A stretch of DNA of 64,000 bases, taken from assembly GCF_000224335.1 (NCBI RefSeq), contig NZ_AFXZ01000009.1:148843-212842 (forward strand). The letters run 5' to 3'. This document shows positions 7,692 to 15,487 of the stretch, piece after piece. Below the pieces are notes generated by a model. It was not told the origin of the DNA. It saw only the letters and a program-made list of their open reading frames with translations, and searched no databases. The translations under genes and the position numbers were made by a program. Origin of the DNA: Bizionia argentinensis JUB59 (GTDB lineage Bacteria > Bacteroidota > Bacteroidia > Flavobacteriales > Flavobacteriaceae). The first letter of the stretch is position 1, and every line of letters starts with the position of its first letter.

Positions 7692-7723
7692 AAAAAACCC
7701 AACTAAATCAGTTGGGTTTTTTT
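7692..7723 (+). terminator. Intrinsic terminator of the early operon
   Basis: A hairpin with arms AAAAAACCCAACT (7692-7704) and AGTTGGGTTTTTTT (7710-7723) around a 5-nt loop, ending in a T tract. It lies 14 bp after the secreted-protein stop codon. Confidence 0.9.
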
Positions 7724-7747
7724 ATTGCACGCTTTTAATAAAATAGT

Positions 7748-7755
7748 TATGTTTG
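7748..7755 (+). promoter_or_regulatory. Possible -7 promoter element TATGTTTG
   Basis: Matches the Bacteroidota TAnnTTTG element and lies directly after the terminator, where a new promoter is expected. No convincing -33 TTTG is seen, and the start site would fall close to ATG 7761, implying a very short leader. Confidence 0.35.
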
Positions 7756-7760
7756 TACAT

Positions 7761-8006
7761 ATGACAAAGCGTCAGTCCCAACAGCTCGGCACCAAAAAAA
7801 ATAAACTACTACGGTATCAAAGTGTTTTAGATTACTACCATGAAATCTTTAACCCTGATATTCCGTTAACGGTGCTGCATTCTAAATACATATATCCTCG
7901 GTTTTTTATATCGCGTACTACTTTCTACAAAATACTAGGCACGCCAGTAGTTAAAGAGCTGAAAGAAATTAAAGCCTTTGAGGAAAGTCAGCTTTCAATG
8001 TTTTAG
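7761..8006 (+). CDS. Small basic phage protein, 81 aa
   Basis: ATG 7761 is preferred: upstream TTG and ATG codons (7725, 7749) overlap the terminator flank or promoter element. The protein is basic with a RFFISRTTFYKILG segment that resembles a short DNA-binding helix pair. It is the first gene after the early terminator and could be a late-gene regulator by position (compare Mu C), but homology is not evident. Confidence 0.55.
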   Translation: MTKRQSQQLGTKKNKLLRYQSVLDYYHEIFNPDIPLTVLHSKYIYPRFFISRTTFYKILGTPVVKELKEIKAFEESQLSMF

Positions 8007-8110
8007 GGAATTTCGCATTAATATTTTATTGTTAACTAATTGTTAATGACTTTTAACCTAAAAAAATAATTATTCAGCTTTATTTTCTATTTTTATAAAA
8101 AATAAAAAAA

Positions 8111-8275
8111 ATGGCAAAGAAAAATAATTCTAATAGCGAAAATTCAAATAACAAAAGCGAAAACAATTCAAAGTCAGTAAGGACTGGTCTTGATTCTAGG
8201 ATAAATAGATCAGGTGCCGAAAGTACTAAAGGATCAGGCTCTGGAAATAGACCAGGCGGAACTAAAAAAGATTAA
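8111..8275 (+). CDS. Small low-complexity protein, 54 aa
   Basis: ATG 8111 to TAA 8273-8275. The sequence is dominated by Asn, Ser, Lys and Gly (MAKKNNSNSENSNN) with a C-terminal GSGSGNRPGGTKKD. It is probably disordered. Its last codons overlap the convergent membrane-protein gene by 14 bp. About 100 bp of very AT-rich sequence precede it. It may be a real small protein or partner of its neighbour. Confidence 0.45.
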   Translation: MAKKNNSNSENSNNKSENNSKSVRTGLDSRINRSGAESTKGSGSGNRPGGTKKD

Positions 8276-8744
8276 AATTAAACAGGGCTAATAGCACAAG
8301 CCCTATTAACATTAAAAATATTGATGCTGCATTTAGATAGTCTGTTGACTTATTGAATGTTTTTACGTTTTCATCATATTTTTTCTGCTTACCGCCGTTT
8401 ATCTCTTTTCCAGTAATTTTATCTAGTTCTAAACGTATATACTTTTCTTCATTATCATTGGAATAAAAGCCCGTTTTTTGAGAAATAAAGTTAGCGAGTA
8501 TTGCCGTTAAAAAGCAAAGTCCACTAAATAACAAAAGGCTGGAATATTCTATTTTTATATGGCCAGTTTTAAACTCTCTTAAGGTTTCAAAAATTATATA
8601 AATACCTGCACCGCTTATAGATATTATTAACAAATCCATTCTTCTTATGGAATAATTTGTTCTTTCCCTTGTATTATTTAAATGCTCATTCCAAGCATTA
8701 TATCGTAATTGATTCTTTTTCTTCATTACCATAAAAGTACTCAT
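8262..8744 (-). CDS. Three-helix membrane protein, 160 aa
   Basis: Hydrophobic helices lie at about residues 38-56 (LLIISISGAGIYIIFETL), 68-87 and 138-157, with a charged N-terminus (NEHLNNTRERTNYSIRR) and a charged loop between helices 2 and 3. This layout resembles SLATT-like two- or three-helix membrane proteins and small superinfection-exclusion proteins, but I cannot assign a family. It lies downstream of the leftward morphogenesis genes after a 68-bp AT-rich gap and may be an accessory lysogenic gene. Confidence 0.65.
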   Translation of the reverse strand: MSTFMVMKKKNQLRYNAWNEHLNNTRERTNYSIRRMDLLIISISGAGIYIIFETLREFKTGHIKIEYSSLLLFSGLCFLTAILANFISQKTGFYSNDNEEKYIRLELDKITGKEINGGKQKKYDENVKTFNKSTDYLNAASIFLMLIGLVLLALFNFNLF

Positions 8745-8812
8745 TTTTAATTGTTTTCAAAATTATTTATAAATAATCGATTCAGCTTTAAATAGTAGAT
8801 TCACATTACACA

Positions 8813-9268
8813 TTACACATTAGCCATACTCATATTATACCTAACCGTATATTCCTGCACGCCATCGTCGCGCTTTACGCGTGTAAAGCCACGGCGAATA
8901 AGTGCGCCTGTGTTTTCGGCTGGCTTCCAGCCATGCACTAAAGCATGTACGTCTTCCTGCAGTTTCCAAATACTAAAGGCTAGGTCTTTTTGTGCTTGTG
9001 GCGCACGCCCGCTAGAATTGGTTAGCTTCAGGTTTGCAAATGTTAAGCTAACCGTAGCATCGGCCGTTTGCCTATTTACGGGGTTGGCGGCTCTGTCTCT
9101 TCCTATATTATCAAATTGCCCACCGCTAATATCAATTAACACACACGGCCATTGTACTGGGAAGTTAGGGCTGTAATAGTCCAACTGACCCCAATCTTCA
9201 TCTACATATTTAACGCCCGGTAGCGTGTCAATTCTATCCTGTATGCTTTTAATAATTGGGTCTATCAT
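8813..9268 (-). CDS. Mu gp37-like tail terminator/completion protein, 151 aa
   Basis: Last gene of the leftward morphogenesis block. The N-terminal pattern (IIKSIQDRIDTLPGVKYVDEDWGQLD) and central VLIDISGG stretch are like phage tail completion/terminator proteins of the Mu gp37 type. It overlaps the upstream G-like gene by 4 bp. The stop is followed by three TGTGTAA-like direct repeats (about 8795-8818), which include the stop codon. Confidence 0.6.
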   Translation of the reverse strand: MIDPIIKSIQDRIDTLPGVKYVDEDWGQLDYYSPNFPVQWPCVLIDISGGQFDNIGRDRAANPVNRQTADATVSLTFANLKLTNSSGRAPQAQKDLAFSIWKLQEDVHALVHGWKPAENTGALIRRGFTRVKRDDGVQEYTVRYNMSMANV

Positions 9269-9792
9269 GGTTTTAGTCGTTTGGTAATGTTTGTATTTAA
9301 TTCTTTGAGGTTTATGCCAATTACTTTACGTATGTGTAAATCTACCTGCGGATGCCAGCCTATAAATTGGCGTTGCTCAATAGTCATAACGGCACCAACT
9401 TTTTGCAGGGCTAAAGCTTTCCATTGTGCGGCTTCGCCTTGTAGCTTTTCATTGCGTTGGGTTTTGCCCTTTGTAACACCCCCAGATGCCTTGTAATACA
9501 TAGCCCAAAAAAAGCCTTTCATTTTCTGCGTAACCACAATATCGCCACCTTCATTCTGGATGCCCATGTACGGTAAATTACTACTCCACTTTATTTCGCC
9601 ATTTTTACTATTGCTTTTTATGCTTCGCCTGCCTTTTCCCGTTCGCACCATCATGGAACCACGACTGTTTTTAAGTTTTGTTTCTGGCCACTTTTTATCA
9701 AAGAATGCTTTGCGCTCAAAGTTGCGGTCAAACTCTTGGGATAATTGCACCTTAACGTCGTTGGTTAGGTTCTTTATAAAGTCTTTAAACAT
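9265..9792 (-). CDS. Mu G-like virion morphogenesis protein (tail completion), 175 aa
   Basis: ATG at 9790-9792 is preferred over an earlier in-frame start at 9888, since the latter overlaps the F-like gene by 95 bp. Features of the Mu gpG/Phage_tail_S family include the MMVRTGKGRRSIKS segment, an IQNEGG motif and the closing RQFIGWHPQVD region. In Mu this product acts in head-tail joining. It starts one base after the F-like stop. Confidence 0.8.
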   Translation of the reverse strand: MFKDFIKNLTNDVKVQLSQEFDRNFERKAFFDKKWPETKLKNSRGSMMVRTGKGRRSIKSNSKNGEIKWSSNLPYMGIQNEGGDIVVTQKMKGFFWAMYYKASGGVTKGKTQRNEKLQGEAAQWKALALQKVGAVMTIEQRQFIGWHPQVDLHIRKVIGINLKELNTNITKRLKP

Positions 9793-9793
9793 A

Positions 9794-10579
9794 TTACTTT
9801 TTAGTTTTAGGCTTTTTAATGGCTTTAGCTCCAGCAACTTTATGGTAAGGATGCCCAGGCGGAAACACCACTTTTTCCCTTCCGGCATTAAAGCGGAATA
9901 TGTCCAGTTTGTTCTTGCCGTTTTTACCTATTTGCGTTGTGGCAGCATCGCCTTGTTTATTGGCGGCTTTGCTATTACTAGCATCATTGGTAGCGGCTAA
10001 AACTTCGACTGTTGTACACCTGCAGCGCCAACCGTTTGGCGGGAAATACTTATCCCAAAACGCATCGGTTTTTGGTAGCGTAATGTCGTGTAAGGCGGCA
10101 TGGCTATCACGAACTTTATCGTCGGCAGCGGTTCTATATTGTAATAAATACCTATCGCTTTCGCTAAACTGCTCGTAACGTTCTGCCATTTGAACCGATC
10201 CAACGGCAAACTCATATTCACTTTCCAAATACGTTTCGTTGTAGGTGCTTTTAATAGCCGCTACATCTTTGCTAAATTTACTGAAGGACTTTATGGTCTT
10301 GTCTTCGTTTTGCAATAGTCTGGAAGCTTCAAATAGTTGCGCATGTGTTTTTAATTGCGAAAAATAGAAAACATCATTCTGCAAACTCTCGAGCATCCCT
10401 TCAGATAAATCGTTGTCTTTAAATGAGCGGCTTAAAATACGATTGGTTTCAAAAATAAATTCTTCATATTCCTTAACTTCTACTAAATCCTTTGGGTTGT
10501 AAGCTCCCATTTTATGCAACTTTTTAAAAGCGTTTGCAGCACTCTTTAAAAGCTTTTTAAATTGTGGATTTATAGCCAA
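9794..10579 (-). CDS. Mu F-like minor head (head morphogenesis) protein
   Basis: Contains the diagnostic Mu F motif: a conserved RDSHAALHDITLP segment followed by FWDKYFPPNGWRCRCTT, in the C-terminal half. Mu gp30/F is a minor head protein needed for capsid assembly. The only standard start is TTG 10577-10579, but the same frame stays open and coding-like upstream to at least 10672 (for example TYFRALNSRLNYLYD and a C-x2-C-x-H motif), and continues into the portal gene end without ATG, GTG or TTG. The real N-terminus is therefore probably about 31 residues or more longer, from a non-standard start or after a frame lesion. Confidence 0.88.
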   Translation of the reverse strand: MAINPQFKKLLKSAANAFKKLHKMGAYNPKDLVEVKEYEEFIFETNRILSRSFKDNDLSEGMLESLQNDVFYFSQLKTHAQLFEASRLLQNEDKTIKSFSKFSKDVAAIKSTYNETYLESEYEFAVGSVQMAERYEQFSESDRYLLQYRTAADDKVRDSHAALHDITLPKTDAFWDKYFPPNGWRCRCTTVEVLAATNDASNSKAANKQGDAATTQIGKNGKNKLDIFRFNAGREKVVFPPGHPYHKVAGAKAIKKPKTKK

Positions 10580-10674
10580 GTTTAGCGGCTCGCTTTCGTG
10601 CTTACAGTCGCTACATTGTGTGTCGTATAAATAATTTAATCGAGAGTTTAGCGCCCTGAAATATGTGTCAGGGC

Positions 10675-11895
10675 TTAAGCGAAAAAATCGCCATCCAGTT
10701 TTAAGTTTGTTCCTGGTGTAAACTCTTTTTTGCCAATTATTTTTAAACCAAACTTTTCATTCATCCACTCGGTATCCATGTCGTAATTGATAGATGCTTC
10801 GTGGGTCATTTTCCAAAGGGTTTCTAAATCTTCGGTCTTTTCATACTCATAAACAAGTTCGCCTTTTAAAACGCCTAAATTAACAAGCGCAGGAATAACG
10901 GTGGTGTTCCAGTACTGCTCTAATAACTGCAAGTCGGCATCTATTAAAGTTTGTAGCATGTCTTGGCCGCTTTCGTCCTTACTACGACTTCCGTTTTGTG
11001 TGTCTTGGCCAATTACGGCACCACTCATTAATAACGAGATTTCGTTATTACATAAGTTTATCAAGTTCTTGTACACGTCTCCAGAGGTAGAAATACCTTT
11101 TGCAAACTCAAAGCTTTCGCTTTCGTCAATAATAAACCACGCTGCAGCACCCATGTCTGTCATCATGTTTTCAGCACGCTTTACCATGGCGGGGTCTTGC
11201 GTGTTGGTTTTCATGTAGCGTGGTGGTATGCCGTAAATCTCGCATAATTCGGACCAGCAACTTTGCGCAAAGCGTTTGAATAAAATATGCGGAACCGCGG
11301 CATTAAATAAGCCGTAGTCTTTCTTTTTGCCAAACTCCAACAAAGTAGTTCCGTATTCCAAGCTATCGCGATACTCTATTTTCTTGTCCTCGGTATAGTC
11401 TGGATAAACAGCACCGTTTTTAGGATCTACATTGGCGCGTGGAATAAGTTCTACCTGAAGCACGTTGTTTTCATTCAAGGACAACTCAATAAGGGAATGT
11501 GCGCGGTAAATACTGTCTAAAATGTGCGTGTTTATATCATTCACAAAAACAGAATTATTTAAAAAGTCCGTTTGTTCCTGATCCACTTCGCCGCTAGGCT
11601 TCTTTAAAATAATACTTTCCTTTAGCGCTTTGAGTAAGCGGTTTTTGTACTGCGACGTTAATAAGGCGTCTAGCCCAATTTCGTCCAATAATTGCTGGTA
11701 TAAATACCACTTTGGGTTGTCCTCAACCTTGGTTAGTTGCAAGGCTGTATTCCAGCTTTTAATATCCTGACGAATACGCGCTACCGCTTTTGGTACAATG
11801 GTAGTTGAAATCGTTGGTTTTTTAGCGTTGGTTTTAACGTTTGCTAGTTTTACGCTTTCGGTTTGGAAACCTATTTTATTTCGTTGTTTTGTCAT
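10675..11895 (-). CDS. DUF935 family portal protein (Mu gp29-like), 406 aa
   Basis: The centre contains the typical DUF935 stretch (FAQSCWSELCEIYGIPPRYM) and the following acidic segments. DUF935 proteins are the portals of Mu-like phages: dodecameric head vertex rings through which DNA is packaged and the tail attached. The length is near the lower end of the family. It follows the DUF1320 gene by 2 bp and precedes the F-like gene, the usual Mu order gp28-gp29-gp30. Confidence 0.9.
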   Translation of the reverse strand: MTKQRNKIGFQTESVKLANVKTNAKKPTISTTIVPKAVARIRQDIKSWNTALQLTKVEDNPKWYLYQQLLDEIGLDALLTSQYKNRLLKALKESIILKKPSGEVDQEQTDFLNNSVFVNDINTHILDSIYRAHSLIELSLNENNVLQVELIPRANVDPKNGAVYPDYTEDKKIEYRDSLEYGTTLLEFGKKKDYGLFNAAVPHILFKRFAQSCWSELCEIYGIPPRYMKTNTQDPAMVKRAENMMTDMGAAAWFIIDESESFEFAKGISTSGDVYKNLINLCNNEISLLMSGAVIGQDTQNGSRSKDESGQDMLQTLIDADLQLLEQYWNTTVIPALVNLGVLKGELVYEYEKTEDLETLWKMTHEASINYDMDTEWMNEKFGLKIIGKKEFTPGTNLKLDGDFFA

Positions 11896-11897
11896 CC

Positions 11898-12353
11898 TTA
11901 TTCGTGATTAAATTTTTTACGGGAACCCATGCTAAACGGTTGGCGTTCGTCTGCTGCTATAGCTTCAGGGCTTAAAGTTGGTAAGGTGCTTAAGTTTACC
12001 ACGCCATCGCGTAGGTCTTTTAGCCACTCAATGGTTCGGTCGTAACGTTCTTTGGCCTGCTCGTAAATAATATCGGCATTACATAAGTCTATAACCCAAT
12101 ATTTAGCAATTACCACCGCATGCTTTACAATTAGCGCATTGCGGTCTGCGCCGGTAGCGCTTAAAATAGCATCCACATCATAGCGAAGGCGACCATCATA
12201 GTTTTCAAGTTTGTTGTTGCCCGATAAATAGCTGCGCAGTTCCTCTTCAGCCGCGGCTAATGCAATGCTAACAATAGTGTCGTCGCCTTCGGTTATTTGT
12301 GTTACTTGGTAGCCGTAAATGCTACTCTTTAAATCTGATTCCGTTAAAAACAT
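11898..12353 (-). CDS. DUF1320 (Mu gp36-like) head-tail connector, 151 aa
   Basis: N-terminal MFLTESDLKSSIYGYQV and a helical core (VSIALAAAEEELRSYLSG ... AKYWVIDLCNA) match DUF1320. Family members are head completion/connector proteins. In Mu the gene lies near capsid genes; here it is inserted between terminase and portal, which is common in Bacteroidota Mu-like elements. Spacing is 3 bp from the terminase stop. Confidence 0.8.
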   Translation of the reverse strand: MFLTESDLKSSIYGYQVTQITEGDDTIVSIALAAAEEELRSYLSGNNKLENYDGRLRYDVDAILSATGADRNALIVKHAVVIAKYWVIDLCNADIIYEQAKERYDRTIEWLKDLRDGVVNLSTLPTLSPEAIAADERQPFSMGSRKKFNHE

Positions 12354-12356
12354 ATA

Positions 12357-13886
12357 TTAATAGCGTCTTGATTCCCGTTGCCCGAAAGCGTAGGAGGTTA
12401 GTTTTTTTGCTTGTCTGTTTTGAATTAACCAACAGGCACCTTCCAAAGCATCGGGTGCATCCATAACAGAAGACTGCGGACTTACGCCAATCATTTGGTC
12501 GTGCATTTTTACCATGTGTGGGTCTTCCTTTTCCTTTATATTGAAAATTAAATTCCCTAATCGGTTAAGTGGCTCTAGCGTTCCTTCTATTCTGAAAAAC
12601 TTGTCTGGTTTTTTTCGTTTGTCTTCAGTTACTGGAACGGTGAAACCATAATAATCGGCTCGTAAATAAATTAAAGGCAATAAAACCTGTTGGTAGTGTG
12701 GGTCTTGTAGCGAGTTGTTTTCAATGTAAATTCGTGCGGTATCAACCTTATGATCCTTCAGGTATAAATAAGATTCATAAAGCCAGTCCACAAACTTATT
12801 ATTACTCGTTTGCTCTACAAATGCTTTGTAAACATAGCGCCTACGACCTTTGGAGCCTACAATAACAACGGACTTGTGCGAAGCCTGTTTATTTTTGCCT
12901 TTGTCTTTGTTAGAGGTCGATGGATCGGCATAAACAATTATTTGGTCGCAGCTGGATAATCGCGGGCATGTATCGTATTTAATATTTTTAAAAACATCGC
13001 CTTCACTCACCGGATTATTAAAGTATTCCTTTTGTTGGGAACTCCATGGCATCTTTATTAAAACCCGATCTATGAATGCCTCGGTGTTTTTTTGTGGCCA
13101 TGTGCTTTTTCCGTCCTTATCCCGAATGTTTATAATATCGTGCTTATCGGCTTTCTTTGCCATTTCGGTAATGCTGCAGTACTTGGCAATAATGTTACCG
13201 CTGGCTATCCATAGTAATGGGTTGGAAATAGAACGCGTTGCATATAAGGCCTCAAAAAGCCATTTAACCTTAACCTTTATTCGTTCAGGGTTTCGGCACT
13301 CTTCGTCGGTATCAATATCATCAATTAAAATAACGTCTGGTCTTACGGCATCGTTGTTGGTTCCACGAGGCGACTGTCCAGCACCAAGCGCTCTAAATGA
13401 CGCTCCTTTTTTGGTTATAAACTCGCCAGCTTCCCAGCTGCCTAGACTTTGTTGCTCACCGTAATCGTTAATAATACGGTGGTTGCTTTCAAATTGCACT
13501 TTGTAAGGCAATAGTAAGCGTTCGGCATTATCTAGGGTATTAGAAACTAAAAGGACGTTTCTTTTTTTGCCCATTAAAACCAATTTAATAACCTCCATTC
13601 TGGTTCGAGTGGTCTTGGAGCATTCACGCGACCAAGAACGAACCTCGAACCATTCAGGGTTATTCATAACGCGTTTAGTAGCCGCTTTATGAAATGGCGC
13701 AACTTCAGACAAGTAATGGTTAGGGAAGTAGTATTTAAACCATGCCTCGTCATTGGATTCTAAAGTTGCAATACGTTTGTTTTTTTCTGCAGGCGTTTCC
13801 TGTAAGTCAACAGGCGTGGCACGCGATGTATTTTCGCGATACTGCTGCCAGAGTTTTAAGTATTTTCTGTCTTCAGCTAATCCCAT
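12357..13886 (-). CDS. Terminase large subunit (Mu gp28-like), 509 aa
   Basis: Motor domain: Walker A-like SRECSKTT at residues about 86-93 and Walker B VILIDD at about 185-190. Nuclease domain: an acidic RNase H-like start VYADPS at about 318-323 and further acidic residues later (for example IENN near 400). It powers headful DNA packaging and cleaves the DNA. The start overlaps the small-subunit stop by one base. Length fits the Mu gp28 family. Confidence 0.92.
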   Translation of the reverse strand: MGLAEDRKYLKLWQQYRENTSRATPVDLQETPAEKNKRIATLESNDEAWFKYYFPNHYLSEVAPFHKAATKRVMNNPEWFEVRSWSRECSKTTRTRMEVIKLVLMGKKRNVLLVSNTLDNAERLLLPYKVQFESNHRIINDYGEQQSLGSWEAGEFITKKGASFRALGAGQSPRGTNNDAVRPDVILIDDIDTDEECRNPERIKVKVKWLFEALYATRSISNPLLWIASGNIIAKYCSITEMAKKADKHDIINIRDKDGKSTWPQKNTEAFIDRVLIKMPWSSQQKEYFNNPVSEGDVFKNIKYDTCPRLSSCDQIIVYADPSTSNKDKGKNKQASHKSVVIVGSKGRRRYVYKAFVEQTSNNKFVDWLYESYLYLKDHKVDTARIYIENNSLQDPHYQQVLLPLIYLRADYYGFTVPVTEDKRKKPDKFFRIEGTLEPLNRLGNLIFNIKEKEDPHMVKMHDQMIGVSPQSSVMDAPDALEGACWLIQNRQAKKLTSYAFGQRESRRY

Positions 13887-14329
13887 TATTTCAGTTTAGA
13901 ATTAATGAAGGCATCAAAAACAGGAATCAATTTTTTGTAAATATCAAAATCAATGGGCTTTAAAAAGTCCAGAAACGCGGTGCCAACTTCAAATATTTCA
14001 GCAATGGATGTTTCGGTTTCTAGTTTCTTTATGGCGCTGGTAATTACGGCTATGGTGTTGGACTCTTTACTGTCTGCCACTTTAACCTCCCGCTCGCGAA
14101 TGCGATCGTTTAACCATTCTAATTGATCGTATAGGTCGCCAATCATTTTCTGGCGTGTTACCAGCAATGATTTACGCAGCTTTTCCCACTCTTCATCTTT
14201 AATCCATTTACCAACCGTTCCAGCACGCACACCAACACGATCTGCAATTTCCTTATTGGTTAGTTTCTGCGTGGTATCCAAAAATAGCATTTTAGCATAC
14301 TCCTTGGCTTCTGTTTTTTTCATTCCCAT
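13886..14329 (-). CDS. Terminase small subunit-like protein (Mu gp27/DUF1804 type), 147 aa
   Basis: N-terminal helix-turn-helix (TNKEIADRVGVRAGTVGKWI, residues about 24-43) followed by long helices, the layout of phage terminase small subunits. It is directly upstream of and coupled to the large subunit. MKK at 14323 is an alternative start two codons in. It is the first gene of the leftward late block, transcribed from the control region 14330-14508. Confidence 0.8.
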   Translation of the reverse strand: MGMKKTEAKEYAKMLFLDTTQKLTNKEIADRVGVRAGTVGKWIKDEEWEKLRKSLLVTRQKMIGDLYDQLEWLNDRIREREVKVADSKESNTIAVITSAIKKLETETSIAEIFEVGTAFLDFLKPIDFDIYKKLIPVFDAFINSKLK

Positions 14330-14508
14330 ACTATAATCTTTACTACAAAAGTGTGGGTTTTGCTTGGCCTTATAAAAAACCTGTAAAGCCTGTTAACACA
14401 GTTGTAACCCTTACGAACAACCCTGTTAATGCGGTTTACAGGTTTTTGTGAGTGAAAAGGAAAACAGCAATATTTGTCACCAGAATTAGTCATAATTAAT
14501 TAGCATTT
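14330..14508. promoter_or_regulatory. Divergent late control region with large inverted repeat
   Basis: The gap between the divergent terminase and protease genes must hold promoters for both late blocks. It contains a perfect 13-bp inverted repeat, AAAAACCTGTAAA (14375-14387) and TTTACAGGTTTTT (14435-14447), with 47 bp between. Inside are related direct copies of CCTGTTAA (around 14389 and 14422) and a GTTGT/ACAAC dyad (14401-14421). This looks like a multi-site operator for a phage late activator or repressor. No clear TAnnTTTG element is present, which would fit activator dependence. Confidence 0.7.
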
Positions 14509-15480
14509 ATGCCAAAACCAAGATTTACGTTTAACGACGAAACCGAAAAGAATAGTTACGGCTTCATCATTCCAACAAAAGGAATTGACCTAAAAAGGTT
14601 TAAGAAGAATCCGATCATGCTGGACTCTCATATGAATAGCACTAGAGCTGTTATAGGAATGTGGGAAGACACAAAGGCTGATAAGAGCATTCTGTCTGGC
14701 TTACCTGTTTTTGATACGGAAGATGAAACGGCTGCTTTAATTGCCGGTAAAGTTGATCGTGGCTTTATAAAAAGTTGCTCTATGGGCGTTAGGTTCCAAA
14801 GAGATGATATGAAGTTTGTAAACGATGTCTTGGTTTTGGAGAAATGCGAGTTGTATGAAGTTTCTATAGTAGCCGTGCCAAGTAACGCCAATGCTATACG
14901 TCTTTATGTAGATGATAGTACCGAGCCTTTAGAGGATAGCGAAATACAAAATTTATGCTTAAGTGCATTGCCGGTTAAGCCAGAAGTGGTTAACCCTGAA
15001 ATACCAAACCCAGAAAATACAGATATGAAAATTACATTAACATCAGTTGCCGCTATAGCATTAGGTTTTGCGGCCACACAATTGGAGCACGAAGCGGAAG
15101 CCATAAACGCAGCCGTTGTTAAACTTCAGGCTGAAAAACAAGCAGCCGAATTAAAACTATCGGCATTACAAACAGCTAACGAAGCACAGGCTTTGGAAGC
15201 CATTAAAGCTAAAGTGCAATTAGCACATAAAGCTGGTAAAATTCCAGCCGATAAGGTAGAGGATTTTGTAAATCTAGGCATTGCAAACGAGGCATTGCTA
15301 GATAGTACTATGGCAGCTATTCCTGTAAGAAAAAGTTTAGCGGCTCAAGTTATAGGAGGCGAAGCTGGAGCAGGCGAAGTAAAAACCGTTGAGGATTTTA
15401 TGAAGTTAGGCCACGACGCACAATTAGCATTTAAGGCCGACCAGCCAGATAGCTATAAAAAATTATTCACAAAAAACTAA
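14509..15480 (+). CDS. Prohead protease fused to scaffold, 323 aa
   Basis: The N-terminal half (residues about 1-150) is a HK97/U35-type prohead protease: the catalytic His is in DSHMNS (H41) and the Ser in the IKSCSMGVRF segment (around residue 89-91), with VSIVAVPSNANA closing the fold. The C-terminal half is a long alanine/glutamate-rich coiled coil typical of scaffold. An internal in-frame ATG at 15025 would give a separate 151-residue scaffold, as with Mu gpZ inside gpI. It is the first gene of the rightward late operon. Confidence 0.88.
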   Translation: MPKPRFTFNDETEKNSYGFIIPTKGIDLKRFKKNPIMLDSHMNSTRAVIGMWEDTKADKSILSGLPVFDTEDETAALIAGKVDRGFIKSCSMGVRFQRDDMKFVNDVLVLEKCELYEVSIVAVPSNANAIRLYVDDSTEPLEDSEIQNLCLSALPVKPEVVNPEIPNPENTDMKITLTSVAAIALGFAATQLEHEAEAINAAVVKLQAEKQAAELKLSALQTANEAQALEAIKAKVQLAHKAGKIPADKVEDFVNLGIANEALLDSTMAAIPVRKSLAAQVIGGEAGAGEVKTVEDFMKLGHDAQLAFKADQPDSYKKLFTKN

Positions 15481-15487
15481 AAGAAAG

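Noticed and set aside
8910..9176. Rightward reading frame opposite the gp37-like gene
   Set aside because: It lies antisense to a well-supported gene and has shadow-type composition; the same applies to 9560-10000, 10901-11218 and 13072-13464.
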